From Falsihalocynthiibacter arcticus (GTDB lineage: Bacteria; Pseudomonadota; Alphaproteobacteria; Rhodobacterales; Rhodobacteraceae), in the NCBI RefSeq assembly GCF_000812665.2, contig NZ_CP014327.1, positions 868,001-932,000 of the forward strand: a stretch of DNA of 64,000 nucleotides, in the 5' to 3' direction. Positions 1 to 8,755 of this stretch are shown piece after piece. The notes beneath the pieces are model-generated. The model was not told where the DNA came from, ran no database searches, and saw nothing but the letters and a program-made list of their open reading frames with translations. Position 1 is the first letter of the stretch. Every line of letters begins with the position of its first letter. A program made the translations under genes and the position numbers.

Positions 1-3000
1 CCCTTGGCAACGGTTTTACCCAGAACCATAGATTTAAGACGCTGATAGATGTTGCGATCAAGAATTGTCAGCTCGTCGTCGCGGTCACGCGCCAAACGTT
101 CGACTTCTTCACGCTCGATTTGCAACGCACGTTCGTCTTTTTCAACGCCGTGGCGGTTGAAAACACGAACTTCCACAACAGTCCCGAAATCACCCGGCTT
201 CACACGCAACGATGTGTCACGTACGTCAGAGGCTTTTTCACCGAAGATCGCGCGAAGAAGCTTTTCTTCAGGCGTCATTGGGCTTTCGCCCTTCGGTGTG
301 ATTTTACCCACAAGGATATCACCAGGATGCACTTCCGCGCCGATGTAAACAATGCCAGCCTCGTCGAGGTTGCGCAGCGCTTCTTCACCAACGTTTGGAA
401 TATCACGTGTGATTTCCTCGGGACCAAGCTTTGTATCACGTGCGGCGACTTCGAATTCTTCGATGTGAACCGAAGTAAACACGTCATCACGAACGATACG
501 CTCAGAGATTAGGATGGAGTCTTCGTAGTTGTAGCCATTCCAAGGCATAAACGCGACAATCACGTTTTTACCCAAAGCCAATTCGCCAATATCCGTGGAC
601 GGGCCGTCAGCAATAACTTCGTTTTTGCCGACAATATCGCCTACTTTTACCAACGGGCGTTGGTTGATACAGGTGTTTTGGTTTGAGCGTTGGAACTTAC
701 GCAGACGATAGATGTCTACGCCAGCATCGCCGAGTTCAAGATCATGCGTCGCACGAACAACGATACGCTGCGCATCAACTTGGTCAACGATACCTTGGCG
801 TTTCGCCATGATCGAAGCACCGGAGTCGCGTGCAACCACTTCCTCAATACCGGTCCCAACCAAAGGCGCTTCAGCCTGTAGCAAAGGAACGGCTTGACGC
901 ATCATGTTCGAGCCCATCAAGGCACGGTTGGCGTCATCGTTTTCGAGGAACGGAATAAGCGAAGCCGCAACCGAGACCAGCTGTTTTGGCGAAACGTCGA
1001 TCAAGTCGATGTTTGCCGCTGGGCTCAATGTGTACTCGCCAGATTGACGTGCCGACACGAGGTCGTTTTTGAACTTGCCTTCGTCATCGAGCTGCGCGTT
1101 TGCTTGCGCAACCGTGTGACGCATCTCTTCAGTAGCCGACATGTACTGAACTTCGTCAGTCACTTTGGTGTCGACAACCTTGCGATAAGGCGTTTCGATA
1201 AAGCCGTATTTGTTCACTCGGGCAAAAGTCGCCAGCGAGTTGATCAGACCAATATTCGGACCCTCTGGAGTCTCAATTGGACACATACGACCATAGTGTG
1301 TTGGGTGAACGTCACGAACCTCAAAGCCCGCACGTTCGCGCGTCAAGCCGCCAGGCCCAAGCGCAGAAAGACGACGCTTGTGCGTGACTTCCGAGAGCGG
1401 GTTGGTTTGGTCCATGAACTGCGACAGCTGCGAAGAGCCGAAGAATTCACGCACCGCAGCAGCGGCTGGTTTCGCATTGATCAGGTCTTGTGGCATGACA
1501 GTGTCGATCTCGACGGAGGACATCCGCTCTTTGATCGCACGTTCCATGCGCAACAGACCAACACGGTATTGATTTTCCATCAATTCGCCAACAGAGCGCA
1601 CACGACGGTTGCCGAGGTGGTCAATGTCGTCGATGTCGCCTTTGCCATCACGCAATTGAACAAGCGCTTTGATACAGGAAACGATGTCTTCTTTGCGCAA
1701 GGTACGAATGGAATCATCCGCATCCAGATCAAGACGCATGTTCATTTTCACACGACCAACGGCCGAGAGATCATAACGTTCGCTATCAAAGAACAATGTG
1801 TCAAACAACGCGCTCGCGCTTTCAACGGTGGGTGGCTCGCCAGGACGCATCACACGGTAGATATCCATAAGCGCGGTGTCGCGACCCATGTTTTTATCTG
1901 CCGCCATTGTGTTGCGGATGTAGGGCCCAACATTGACGTTATCGATGTCAAGAACAGGGATCTCGGTGATGCCCGCGTCCAGAAGTTCCTGCAAAGAACC
2001 ACCAGTGATTTCGCCAGCTTTATCATATTCGAACGCCAACTCATCGCCAGCTTCGGCATAGATCGCGCCAGTTTCTTCGTTGATCATGTCGCGTGCAACA
2101 AACTTGCCGAGGATTTGCTCGAACGGCAAAAGAAGCTGAGTAACGGCAGCGTCTTCAACAAGTTTCTTCACGGCGCGAGGCGTGATCTTCTTGCCAGCTT
2201 CTGCAATCACTTCACCGGTTTTCGCGTCAACCAAATCATATGTCGGACGTGTGCCACGTACGCGCTCTGGGAAGAACTTGGTTGCCCAACCTTTGTTCTT
2301 CTTAAGCGTGTAGTTCACAGTATCATAATACGCGTTGCAAATGTCTTCTTGATCCATACCCAAAGCATAAAGCAATGTGGTCACAGGCAATTTGCGACGA
2401 CGGTCAATCCGTGAGAACACGATGTCTTTGGCGTCGAATTCGAAATCCAACCATGACCCACGGTAAGGAATGATCCGACACGCGAACAAAAGTTTACCCG
2501 AGGAGTGGGTTTTGCCTTTGTCGTGGTCAAAGAACACGCCGGGTGAGCGGTGCATTTGCGAAACGATTACGCGCTCAGTACCGTTGACAACAAAGGTACC
2601 ATTCGGTGTCATTAAAGGCATATCGCCCATGAACACGTCTTGTTCTTTGATGTCTTTAACCGATTTCGCGCCTGTATCTTCGTCGATATCAAACACGATG
2701 AGGCGGAGCGTCACCTTCAAAGGCGCGCTGTAAGTCATGTCACGTTGCTGACATTCTTCAACATCGTATTTCGGCTTTTCGAGCTCGTATTTTACGAACT
2801 CAAGAATGGATGTTTCGTTGAAATCTTTGATCGGAAAAACCGACTGAAATACGCCGTTGATGCCTTCGCCGTCGAGGGGCGTAAGCTGATCACCAGATTT
2901 CAAGAACAAGTCGTACGAGGATTTCTGAACCTCGATAAGGTTCGGCATCTCGAGAACTTCGCGGATTTTACCGAAGTATTTGCGAAGCCGTTTTTGGCCA

Positions 3001-3017
3001 AGGTAAGATTGAGCCAT
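1..3017 (-). CDS. rpoB: RNA polymerase beta subunit RpoB (3' part beyond window)
   Basis: Beta subunit of the core RNA polymerase, which forms most of the catalytic cleft. The reading frame is open from ATG at 3017 to the window edge, about 1005 codons of a protein that is usually near 1380 residues in this order. It begins [16 protein letters not shown]. An AAAGGTGA ribosome binding site lies about 8 bases upstream of the ATG. The rifampicin region (about 1350-1447) reads [18 protein letters not shown] then [10 protein letters not shown], with the Asp, His and Ser hot spots in wild-type form. It follows rplL in the usual L7/L12-beta order, separated by about 240 bases holding two hairpins. 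Identification is certain; only the C-terminal third is missing. Confidence 0.98.
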   Translation of the reverse strand, partial: MAQSYLGQKRLRKYFGKIREVLEMPNLIEVQKSSYDLFLKSGDQLTPLDGEGINGVFQSVFPIKDFNETSILEFVKYELEKPKYDVEECQQRDMTYSAPLKVTLRLIVFDIDEDTGAKSVKDIKEQDVFMGDMPLMTPNGTFVVNGTERVIVSQMHRSPGVFFDHDKGKTHSSGKLLFACRIIPYRGSWLDFEFDAKDIVFSRIDRRRKLPVTTLLYALGMDQEDICNAYYDTVNYTLKKNKGWATKFFPERVRGTRPTYDLVDAKTGEVIAEAGKKITPRAVKKLVEDAAVTQLLLPFEQILGKFVARDMINEETGAIYAEAGDELAFEYDKAGEITGGSLQELLDAGITEIPVLDIDNVNVGPYIRNTMAADKNMGRDTALMDIYRVMRPGEPPTVESASALFDTLFFDSERYDLSAVGRVKMNMRLDLDADDSIRTLRKEDIVSCIKALVQLRDGKGDIDDIDHLGNRRVRSVGELMENQYRVGLLRMERAIKERMSSVEIDTVMPQDLINAKPAAAAVREFFGSSQLSQFMDQTNPLSEVTHKRRLSALGPGGLTRERAGFEVRDVHPTHYGRMCPIETPEGPNIGLINSLATFARVNKYGFIETPYRKVVDTKVTDEVQYMSATEEMRHTVAQANAQLDDEGKFKNDLVSARQSGEYTLSPAANIDLIDVSPKQLVSVAASLIPFLENDDANRALMGSNMMRQAVPLLQAEAPLVGTGIEEVVARDSGASIMAKRQGIVDQVDAQRIVVRATHDLELGDAGVDIYRLRKFQRSNQNTCINQRPLVKVGDIVGKNEVIADGPSTDIGELALGKNVIVAFMPWNGYNYEDSILISERIVRDDVFTSVHIEEFEVAARDTKLGPEEITRDIPNVGEEALRNLDEAGIVYIGAEVHPGDILVGKITPKGESPMTPEEKLLRAIFGEKASDVRDTSLRVKPGDFGTVVEVRVFNRHGVEKDERALQIEREEVERLARDRDDELTILDRNIYQRLKSMVLGKTVAK

Positions 3018-3194
3018 GTGCGTGGTCACCTTTCAGATTTTTCGCAGAGACATCCAAGCTGGGCAACAAGGACGTATCGCAAAACAAAACAATTCGGATC
3101 TATTCTCGAAACCGGCCCACCGGCTCCGCCCGATCCATTGAACCGCCTCTTAGGAAATGCCCGCGTGCCGCAGACCGTTTCTAAGACGCGATAA

Positions 3195-3223
3195 GCTGGA
3201 CCCGGAATAACCCCGGATCCAGC
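3195..3223 (-). promoter_or_regulatory. Hairpin in rpoB leader, promoter-proximal of rpoB
   Basis: A stem of ten pairs with one internal mismatch (GCTGGA/TCCAGC outside, CCGG/CCGG inside) closes a seven-base loop. It lies between rplL and rpoB and has no T-run on the transcribed minus strand, so it is not a classical terminator in that direction. In Escherichia coli the same interval holds an attenuator and an RNase III site; a similar role here is inferred from position only. Confidence 0.5.
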
Positions 3224-3239
3224 CAATTTTTGTAATCAC

Positions 3240-3256
3240 TCGGGCACAATGCCCGA
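3240..3256 (-). promoter_or_regulatory. Small hairpin just after rplL
   Basis: A six-pair stem TCGGGC/GCCCGA with a five-base loop sits immediately downstream of the rplL stop codon. It is the first of two hairpins between rplL and rpoB. No U-tract follows closely on the minus strand, so partial attenuation or RNA processing is more likely than full termination. Confidence 0.4.
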
Positions 3257-3261
3257 CGTAA

Positions 3262-3636
3262 TTACTTAACTTCGACTTCTGCGCCAGCTGCTTCGAGCTT
3301 AGCTTTGATGTCTTCAGCTTCTTCTTTCGAAACGCCTTCTTTGACAGCTTTGCCGCCAGCGTCTACGAGGTCTTTAGCTTCTTTCAGGCCAAGACCTGTG
3401 ATGCCGCGGACTTCTTTGATGACGCCGATTTTGGAAGCACCAGCAGATTTCAGAATTACTGTAAATTCTGTTTGCTCTTCTGCGTCAGCACCAGCATCTG
3501 CTGGGCCAGCCATCATAACAGCTCCGCCAGCAGCAGGCTCAATGCCATACTCGTCTTTAAGGATAGTTTTCAGTTCTTGTGCTTCGAGAAGGGTAAGACC
3601 AACGATCTCTTCAGCAAGTTTTTTCAGATCAGCCAT
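3262..3636 (-). CDS. rplL: 50S ribosomal protein L7/L12
   Basis: Stalk protein of the large ribosomal subunit that recruits translation GTPases. The 124 residues match the family length. The N-terminal dimerisation helix ([20 protein letters not shown]), the Ala/Gly-rich hinge around residues 36-50, and the C-terminal domain with the conserved [12 protein letters not shown] factor-binding helix are all visible. The ATG at 3636 fits. It lies 69 bases downstream of rplJ, as in most bacteria, and precedes rpoB. Confidence 0.98.
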   Translation of the reverse strand: MADLKKLAEEIVGLTLLEAQELKTILKDEYGIEPAAGGAVMMAGPADAGADAEEQTEFTVILKSAGASKIGVIKEVRGITGLGLKEAKDLVDAGGKAVKEGVSKEEAEDIKAKLEAAGAEVEVK

Positions 3637-3705
3637 TATACTGTTTCCGTTCGTTTAAGTTGTGTTCCAACGTGTAAGGACAATCCCCACGAAGGCTCAT
3701 GTTGC

Positions 3706-4221
3706 TTAAGCAGCAAGCTTGTCTTCAATTGTAGACAAGATGCTCGCGATATTGCTTGCAGGCGCGCCAATGGCCCCGGCGATGTTGGAAGCAGGTGCCC
3801 CAATGCAGCCAACGATAGAAGCGATAAGCTCCTCGCGTGACGGCATCGCTGCAACGGCTTTAACACCAGCGACGTCCAGTGCCGTCTCACCCATAGCACC
3901 ACCGAGAATTTCCAGTTTGGAATTCCCTTTGGAGTATGCCTGAACAACCTTGGCCGCAGCCACAGGATCTTCAGAGTAGGCGAGAACAGTCATGCCATTG
4001 AGGAGGCTCGCAATGCTTGCGCATGGCTTACCCTCAAGGGCGATCTTGGCGAGCTTGTTTTTGGCAACGCGAACAGACCCATCGACTTCGCTCATTTGAG
4101 CGCGAAGGTCTTGCATTTCAGCAACCGTGAGGCCTTCGTAGCGGCAAACCACTACAACGCCAGAGCTGTCAAAGATTTGGCCGAGTTCGTCGACCAACTG
4201 TTCTTTTTGTGCTCTATCCAC
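3706..4221 (-). CDS. rplJ: 50S ribosomal protein L10
   Basis: L10 anchors L7/L12 dimers on the ribosome and autoregulates its own mRNA. The start is set at GTG 4221 (protein [15 protein letters not shown], 171 residues) because GGAG lies six bases upstream of it. A TTG twelve bases further upstream overlaps that GGAG and is unlikely to be used. The core ([21 protein letters not shown]) is typical. The C-terminal third contains a tandem near-repeat, [11 protein letters not shown] followed by [11 protein letters not shown], in the hinge before the L12-binding helix. The gene is preceded by an L10 leader RNA and hairpins. Confidence 0.97.
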   Translation of the reverse strand: MDRAQKEQLVDELGQIFDSSGVVVVCRYEGLTVAEMQDLRAQMSEVDGSVRVAKNKLAKIALEGKPCASIASLLNGMTVLAYSEDPVAAAKVVQAYSKGNSKLEILGGAMGETALDVAGVKAVAAMPSREELIASIVGCIGAPASNIAGAIGAPASNIASILSTIEDKLAA

Positions 4222-4237
4222 AGTTTTCTCCAAATTT

Positions 4238-4251
4238 GGGGGTTGCCCCCC
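4238..4251 (-). promoter_or_regulatory. GCAA-tetraloop hairpin beside the rplJ ribosome binding site
   Basis: On the transcript this is GGGGG-GCAA-CCCCC, a five-pair GC stem capped by a GNRA-type tetraloop. It ends about 7 bases before the GGAG of rplJ, close enough to influence initiation. It is the last of three hairpins with the same GCAA loop in this leader. Confidence 0.55.
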
Positions 4252-4326
4252 GGCTCAGTTTGACCCGCCCCCAGTGTGGGATTGGGCCGTTCGGGTCCAA
4301 TTTCTGGGTCCCGAGGCCAGATCACC

Positions 4327-4342
4327 CGAGGGTTGCCCCTCG
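4327..4342 (-). promoter_or_regulatory. GCAA-tetraloop hairpin, middle copy, rplJ leader
   Basis: On the transcript, CGAGGG-GCAA-CCCTCG forms a perfect six-pair stem with a GCAA loop. It sits between the L10 leader core (4358-4414) and the rplJ start. Confidence 0.55.
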
Positions 4343-4357
4343 AAAAATTGTCTCGTT

Positions 4358-4414
4358 CCCCATCTCAGGAAGGATTTATGGCCGAAGCCACCCTCCGTCT
4401 CGGACAGGATGGGG
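4358..4414 (-). ncRNA. Ribosomal protein L10 leader (autoregulatory mRNA element)
   Basis: The transcribed strand carries the signature of the L10 leader family: CCGAGACGGAGGGTGGC, then TAAATCCTTCCTGAGATG. They are enclosed by a seven-pair CCCCATC/GATGGGG stem. In known cases the L10-L12 complex binds this structure and represses rplJL translation. Its position 137 bases upstream of the rplJ start agrees. Recognition is from memory of the family consensus; a covariance-model scan would settle it. Confidence 0.75.
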
Positions 4415-4433
4415 CCAAATCGGCGGCCCCACC

Positions 4434-4457
4434 ATTCTGCGGGTTGCCCCGCGGAAT
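4434..4457 (-). promoter_or_regulatory. GCAA-tetraloop hairpin after rplA
   Basis: On the transcript, ATTC and GAAT pair outside a single mismatch, and GCGGG/CCCGC pair inside around a GCAA loop, giving nine pairs. It begins 14 bases after the rplA stop codon, so it could process or separate the rplKA and rplJL messages. It is the first of three equal-loop hairpins. Confidence 0.55.
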
Positions 4458-4470
4458 TCTTTAAACTGGC

Positions 4471-5169
4471 TTAGTTGCCAGTTGCGCTTTCAACGTTCAA
4501 TGTCACGCCTGGGCCCATTGTGGAGCTGACAGCGATCGATTTCATGTAGGTGCCCTTGCTGCCCGACGGGCGCAATTTGGCAACCGCATCAACGAAAGCA
4601 CGAATATTTTCAATCAGTTGCGCTTCAGTGAAGGACACTTTGCCAACACCAGCATGGATCACACCAGCTTTTTCAACTTTGAACTGAACTTCGCCGCCTT
4701 TGGCCGCTTTAACAGCAGCTTCAACATCCATAGTCACAGTACCAACGCGTGGGTTTGGCATCAGGTTGCGTGGGCCTAGGATCTTACCTAGACGACCAAC
4801 AACACCCATCATGTCTGGTGTCGCAATGCAGCGATCGAATTCGATCTTGCCGCTTTGCACGATTTCCATAAGGTCCTCGGCACCAACGATGTCTGCACCA
4901 GCAGCCGTTGCTTCGTCAGCCTTAGGGCCACGTGCGAAAACAGCAACACGTACTGTTTTGCCAGTGCCGTTGGGCAAGCCAACAACGCCGCGAACCATTT
5001 GGTCGGCGTGACGTGGGTCAACACCAAGATTCATCGCGATTTCAACTGTTTCGTCGAATTTTGCAACGGCACTGGCTTTCACCAATGCAACAGCATCTTC
5101 AACTGTGAGGTTTGCTTTACCAGCAAATGCCGCGCGTGCCGCGGTTGTGCGTTTTCCGAGCTTTGCCAT
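4471..5169 (-). CDS. rplA: 50S ribosomal protein L1
   Basis: L1 forms the mobile stalk at the ribosomal E site and, in many bacteria, represses its own operon by binding the rplK leader. The 232 residues include the conserved [20 protein letters not shown] segment and [17 protein letters not shown]-like core (here [18 protein letters not shown]). ATG at 5169 is two bases after the rplK stop codon, with GAGG inside the end of rplK as the ribosome binding site, so the pair is probably translationally coupled. Confidence 0.98.
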   Translation of the reverse strand: MAKLGKRTTAARAAFAGKANLTVEDAVALVKASAVAKFDETVEIAMNLGVDPRHADQMVRGVVGLPNGTGKTVRVAVFARGPKADEATAAGADIVGAEDLMEIVQSGKIEFDRCIATPDMMGVVGRLGKILGPRNLMPNPRVGTVTMDVEAAVKAAKGGEVQFKVEKAGVIHAGVGKVSFTEAQLIENIRAFVDAVAKLRPSGSKGTYMKSIAVSSTMGPGVTLNVESATGN

Positions 5170-5171
5170 GA

Positions 5172-5597
5172 TTATTTTACCTCGATGCCCATAGAACGCG
5201 CAGAACCCATGATGATCAGCATAGCTGACTCAATATCGTTTGCGTTCAGGTCTTTCATTTTTGCTTCTGCGATTTCTTTGACTTGCTTCGCAGTCACAGT
5301 ACCCACAGTTTCACGGCTTGGTGTTTTCGCACCCGACGTGATGTTTGCAGCTTTTTTCAAGAAATAAGACGCCGGAGGAGTCTTAACTTCCATCGAGAAA
5401 GATTTGTCTTGGTAATACGTGATCACGGTTGGGCAAGGGGCGCCAACTTCAAGGTCCGCTGTTTTCGCGTTAAACGCTTTACAGAATTCCATGATGTTGA
5501 TGCCGCGCTGACCCAGCGCGGGGCCCACGGGGGGGCTTGGGTTGGCTTTGCCTGCAGGAACCTGCAGCTTCATAGTGCCAGCAATCTTCTTGGCCAT
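5172..5597 (-). CDS. rplK: 50S ribosomal protein L11
   Basis: L11 binds the GTPase-associated centre of 23S rRNA. The 141 residues show the N-terminal [20 protein letters not shown] segment and the C-terminal rRNA-binding domain ending [11 protein letters not shown] clear AAGGAGAGG ribosome binding site precedes ATG 5597. The PSPP stretch is encoded across a seven-base C run that is in frame here, unlike similar runs elsewhere in the window. Confidence 0.98.
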   Translation of the reverse strand: MAKKIAGTMKLQVPAGKANPSPPVGPALGQRGINIMEFCKAFNAKTADLEVGAPCPTVITYYQDKSFSMEVKTPPASYFLKKAANITSGAKTPSRETVGTVTAKQVKEIAEAKMKDLNANDIESAMLIIMGSARSMGIEVK

Positions 5598-5620
5598 CGG
5601 GCCTCTCCTTCTTCAACTCA

Positions 5621-5638
5621 CCGCAAACGCGTTTGCGG
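5621..5638. promoter_or_regulatory. 18-base perfect palindrome in rplK leader
   Basis: CCGCAAACGCGTTTGCGG is a perfect palindrome 24 bases upstream of the rplK start. In RNA it folds as a seven-pair stem with a CGCG loop. It lies where L1-mediated feedback sites are found in other bacteria; a protein operator is the other possibility. Confidence 0.45.
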
Positions 5639-5663
5639 GACTATGGTTGTGTGGTTCGGATTT

Positions 5664-5677
5664 CTGAGCGCGCTCAG
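5664..5677. promoter_or_regulatory. 14-base perfect palindrome in nusG-rplK gap
   Basis: CTGAGCGCGCTCAG is a perfect palindrome that could fold as a five-pair stem with a CGCG loop, the same loop as the palindrome at 5621-5638. There is no following T-run, so it is not a simple terminator. Confidence 0.4.
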
Positions 5678-5721
5678 GTCCCCTCCCACAATTTCGTGCA
5701 CTCGAAGGTGCACACCACACA

Positions 5722-6255
5722 CTAGATATCTTTTGTTACCTGTGTGAATTCCAACTCGACCGGCGTTGCCCGACCAAAAATACTTACGGTCACTTTCAGG
5801 CGACCATTTGCTTCGTCCACATCCTCGACCATGCCGTCGAAACCTTCGAACGGACCGTCGGTAACCTGAACTTTTTCGCCCGTTTCGAAATGGATCAAGG
5901 TACGTGGCGCCTCTAGACCCTCTTCAACGCGATTCAAAATCTGGTTCACCTCTGCGTCGCGCATCGGCATCGGACGCCCCTGCGGACCCAAAAATCCAGT
6001 GACGCGATTGATGGAGGTCACAAGGTGGTAGCCCTCGTCGCTCATCTCCATGCGAATCAAAACGTAACCCGGCATAAAGCGACGCTCGGCGGTCACTTTT
6101 TTCCCACGGCGGATCTCAATGATTTCCTCCGTCGGTACCAGTACTTCTTCGATCTCTTCCTCAAGACCGGCTTCCGCAGCAGCAAGTTTAATTGCTTCGG
6201 CGATCTTTTTCTCGAAATTCGAGAGGACGCTCACCGAATACCAACGCTTAGCCAT
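5722..6255 (-). CDS. nusG: Transcription termination/antitermination factor NusG
   Basis: NusG binds RNA polymerase and couples it to Rho or to ribosomal protein S10. The 177 residues contain the NGN domain (MAKRWYSVSVLSNFEKKIAE, FMPGYVLIRM, and GFLGPQGRPMPM near residue 90) and a C-terminal KOW domain (FETGEKVQVTDGPFEGFDG). ATG 6255 fits the family start. It lies 185 bases after secE, an unusually long gap that contains an intrinsic terminator. Confidence 0.97.
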   Translation of the reverse strand: MAKRWYSVSVLSNFEKKIAEAIKLAAAEAGLEEEIEEVLVPTEEIIEIRRGKKVTAERRFMPGYVLIRMEMSDEGYHLVTSINRVTGFLGPQGRPMPMRDAEVNQILNRVEEGLEAPRTLIHFETGEKVQVTDGPFEGFDGMVEDVDEANGRLKVTVSIFGRATPVELEFTQVTKDI

Positions 6256-6338
6256 TTTGCCACAGTCCTTGTCTCAATTTTTGGGAAAACCCCAAAAGAT
6301 GTATAAATTCTAAAGGGTTAGTGCGATCCAACCCTGAA

Positions 6339-6371
6339 CAAAAAACAGCGCGCAGCCCGAATCGCTGCACG
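6339..6371 (-). terminator. Intrinsic terminator between secE and nusG
   Basis: On the minus strand a nine-pair stem (GCGTGCAGC with GCTGCGCGC, one G-U pair) closes a seven-base loop and is followed by TGTTTTTTG. This is a textbook intrinsic terminator oriented with secE transcription. It would cut off nusG unless readthrough occurs or nusG has its own promoter. Confidence 0.75.
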
Positions 6372-6440
6372 CCTGCCATGATGTTGATGCCTCAAGTATC
6401 CCTGAAACCAAGTGAATTCAAGCCAATTGAGGCGATTTTT

Positions 6441-6644
6441 TTATGCGAAGAACCCAAGGCCAAATTGCAGACCCGAGCGGATCGCCATATCAACCAAGGA
6501 AAAGAAGATTCCCATGAGCGTTGCCATCACCATAACCATCGCCGTGGTCAAAACGACCTCACGACGTGTTGGCCATGTGATTTTAGCCCCTTCGCCGCGC
6601 ACTTCTTGAATGAACTGAAGCGGATTTGTGCGTTTTGCTGCCAT
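6441..6644 (-). CDS. secE: Preprotein translocase subunit SecE
   Basis: SecE is the small essential membrane subunit of the SecYEG channel. The 67 residues have the conserved amphipathic segment FIQEVRGEGAKITWPTRREV followed by one transmembrane helix (about residues 32-56). This is the short single-helix form usual in alphaproteobacteria. It sits upstream of nusG, as in nearly all bacteria, and has its own recognisable promoter at 6684-6712. Confidence 0.97.
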   Translation of the reverse strand: MAAKRTNPLQFIQEVRGEGAKITWPTRREVVLTTAMVMVMATLMGIFFSLVDMAIRSGLQFGLGFFA

Positions 6645-6683
6645 GATGCTGCCCTTTATGCCGTCGCCACATGCGACGAAAGC

Positions 6684-6712
6684 GATATATGCTATGGTGA
6701 CGCGCTTGGCAA
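6684..6712 (-). promoter_or_regulatory. Promoter of secE
   Basis: On the minus strand TTGCCA (6707-6712) and TATATC (6684-6689) are separated by 17 bases, placing the start near 6677, about 33 bases before the secE ATG. The -10 element ends in C instead of T, a feature known to be frequent in Rhodobacter promoters. Confidence 0.6.
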
Positions 6713-6732
6713 GGCACGCGCGCTGGTTTGCG

Positions 6733-7622
6733 TCACGTGCGGGGTTGCCACGCCCCTATCACTTTAACCTTTTCCATCTTCGAGACATCTTCAAAGTCCG
6801 AACGATAGGCAGAGGCCGCCACTTCAATCTCATTTTGGGACCAAGGAGAGTATCGTGGATTTTCAGGCGCTGTCGGAAACAGGGATCGTGCCGCAATTGC
6901 CATCTCGCGTTGCTGGGCGCGGCTGTCCGTCGGCGACGCCTGTTGCAAGACCTGCTCGACCGCGCGTTGCGACATCCCTGAATGAACTCGACGGGCAATC
7001 GGCTCAACAAATTGGCCAAGTTTCCATCCAACCAGTTTGCGCATGATTCGCACAAAGTTGGCCGGATAATCCTCATAGCGCCAAACATAAATCTCGGCCA
7101 CCTCTGGGACAAGACTAAGACGCCGCACAACGTTTGACCAACGCACGTCGTGAAATGCCATTCCTTCTGCGAAATTCTTGAAAGGCTCAACCTTCCCACC
7201 CACAAGCGATTGCGAATAGGCCGAGGCCATTAAATCGGCGGGATTGCGGACGGCCAAAAAAAGCGACAACGGGCGGCCCCCGAAATAAGGAATAAGCTTT
7301 TCCAACTGGGAGTCGGAATTCGGATAAAGGGGGGCGACGCGCCTGCCCTTTTTGATGCGCCACATCGGACCAAGAAAGTTTTCTTCGGAAAGCACCAAAC
7401 GGTTTGCCCCCCCGCCAAGTCCCAAAGCGCTTGCTCGGCCCGTTCTTTTGATTCTGGGTGCTTGCTTGTAGGCAGTCCAAACCGACTCTGGAGCGATTTT
7501 TTCGGCCCGCGCAGATCTGAAGGCCCTCTGAATATCACCTTGGATTGCGCCAAGAGGTCCGCATTTGCTTCCAGCGAGTGCTGAAGATGCGTTGTTGCGG
7601 TTTTATGCGCGCCCAAATGCAT
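6733..7622 (-). pseudogene. Sulfotransferase-family protein, frame broken at a G7 tract
   Basis: Two overlapping frames together give a protein of roughly 300 residues. The first has MHLGAHKTATTHLQ, which resembles the 5'-phosphosulfate loop of PAPS sulfotransferases. The second has LFLAVRNPADLMASAYSQSL, like the 3'-phosphate motif. The frame changes at 7407-7413, a run of seven G on the coding strand. The start used here is the ATG at 7622 just before the loop motif; TTG 7673 would add 17 residues. Its acceptor is unknown. It lies between secE and an insertion sequence and is absent from the usual gene order at this locus, so it looks acquired. The break may be a sequencing error or true decay. 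Confidence 0.6.
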
Positions 7623-7810
7623 GGAAATCCGGAGTTTTTGCGAGGGGATGTCAGGCAATGGGATGTGACCCAAATAGGCGCCATATCGGCGGTACGGGGT
7701 TCAACGAGTCAAAAATCATGCTGCTGCCTTCAGGATACCTGCCCCATCTTAGCCGACTTCGCTAAAGTTTCAACGGGAACACCGAACGAATAATCTGAAG
7801 GGCACTGATG

Positions 7811-7821
7811 GTGTGGATGCC
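7811..7821 (+). repeat. Left subterminal inverted repeat of the IS
   Basis: GTGTGGATGCC is the exact reverse complement of the copy at 8974-8984 and lies 70 bases before the transposase start. Confidence 0.75.
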
Positions 7822-7891
7822 TCACCCCTGAACCGGCATCGAAGTATGCCATAGTGGTGATGTTGAAATCACCAAATGGGAGGAGGCATCC

Positions 7892-8755
7892 ATGAATGAA
7901 GTTACAATGATTGGCGTGGACTTGGCAAAGTCAGTTTTCCAGGCGCACGGCGCGACGGCAGCGGGCGAACCAGTACTCCGAAAGAAACTGTCGCGCGGGC
8001 AGTTCTTGAAATTCCTGAGCGAGCAGCCAAATTGCGTGGCTGCGATGGAGGCCTGTGCCTCGTCGCATTACTGGGGACGCGAGATCATGAAGCTGGGCCA
8101 CGACGTCCGCCTGATCCCGCTCATCTATGTAAAGCCATTTGTGAAACGCCAGAAGAAGGATGCGAATGACGCAGAGGCCATCGCCGAAGCGGCGGTCCGG
8201 CCAACGATGCGTTTCGCTCCAGTTAAATCAGCTGAGCAACAATCCCGGTCGATGGTCTTTAAGACGCGTGATTTATTTGTCCGACAGCACAATGCGATCA
8301 TCAACGCGCTGCGAGGCCACTTGATGGAATATGGTATCATCGCTCCACCCGGACGAAATTTTGTGAAGAAGTTGGCCGAACAGATCGAAGATCCAGAGAG
8401 TGGCTTGCCATTGATTGTCACTGAACTCAGCCGCGTATATTTGGATCAGCTCAGCACCTGCAGCTACAAAATTGTAGTGATAGAACGACGCCTGAAGGAT
8501 GAAGCGACGGCTGACCCCGAGACGATACGTTTGCAAACTGCACCGGGCGTTGGCCCAGTGAGTGCTATGGCGATCAAAGCGTTCTCTCCGCCGTTGGAGG
8601 GTTTTAAACGTGGCCGCGATTTTGCGACTTGGCTCGGGTTGGCTCCTGTCCAAAAATCCACTGGTGGCCGACAAATACTGGGCCGAACGTCAAAGATGGG
8701 ACAGCGCGACATCCTGTTGCGGCAGCTTGAAGCTGTAACGCTCGGTAAGATGTGA
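7892..8755 (+). CDS. IS110-family transposase, C-terminally truncated
   Basis: The 287 residues carry the RuvC-like DEDD domain: Asp10 in GVDLAKSVFQ, Glu53 in AAMEACASS, and Asp90 and Asp93 in KKDANDAEAIAEA. They also carry the start of the Transposase_20 domain (APGVGPVSA, then GLAPVQKSTGG with Ser256). Relatives are about 340 residues and continue beyond MGQRDI for about 60 more. Here the match ends at that point and a short unrelated tail LLRQLEAVTLGKM follows, so a deletion probably removed the C-terminus. The start ATG has GGGAGGAGG eight bases upstream. DNA inversion or transposition activity is unlikely unless supplied by another copy. Confidence 0.85.
   Translation: MNEVTMIGVDLAKSVFQAHGATAAGEPVLRKKLSRGQFLKFLSEQPNCVAAMEACASSHYWGREIMKLGHDVRLIPLIYVKPFVKRQKKDANDAEAIAEAAVRPTMRFAPVKSAEQQSRSMVFKTRDLFVRQHNAIINALRGHLMEYGIIAPPGRNFVKKLAEQIEDPESGLPLIVTELSRVYLDQLSTCSYKIVVIERRLKDEATADPETIRLQTAPGVGPVSAMAIKAFSPPLEGFKRGRDFATWLGLAPVQKSTGGRQILGRTSKMGQRDILLRQLEAVTLGKM

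Noticed and set aside
894-2414. A 506-codon open frame antisense to rpoB
   Set aside because: It mirrors the codon bias of rpoB on the other strand, has no ribosome binding site and no family similarity.
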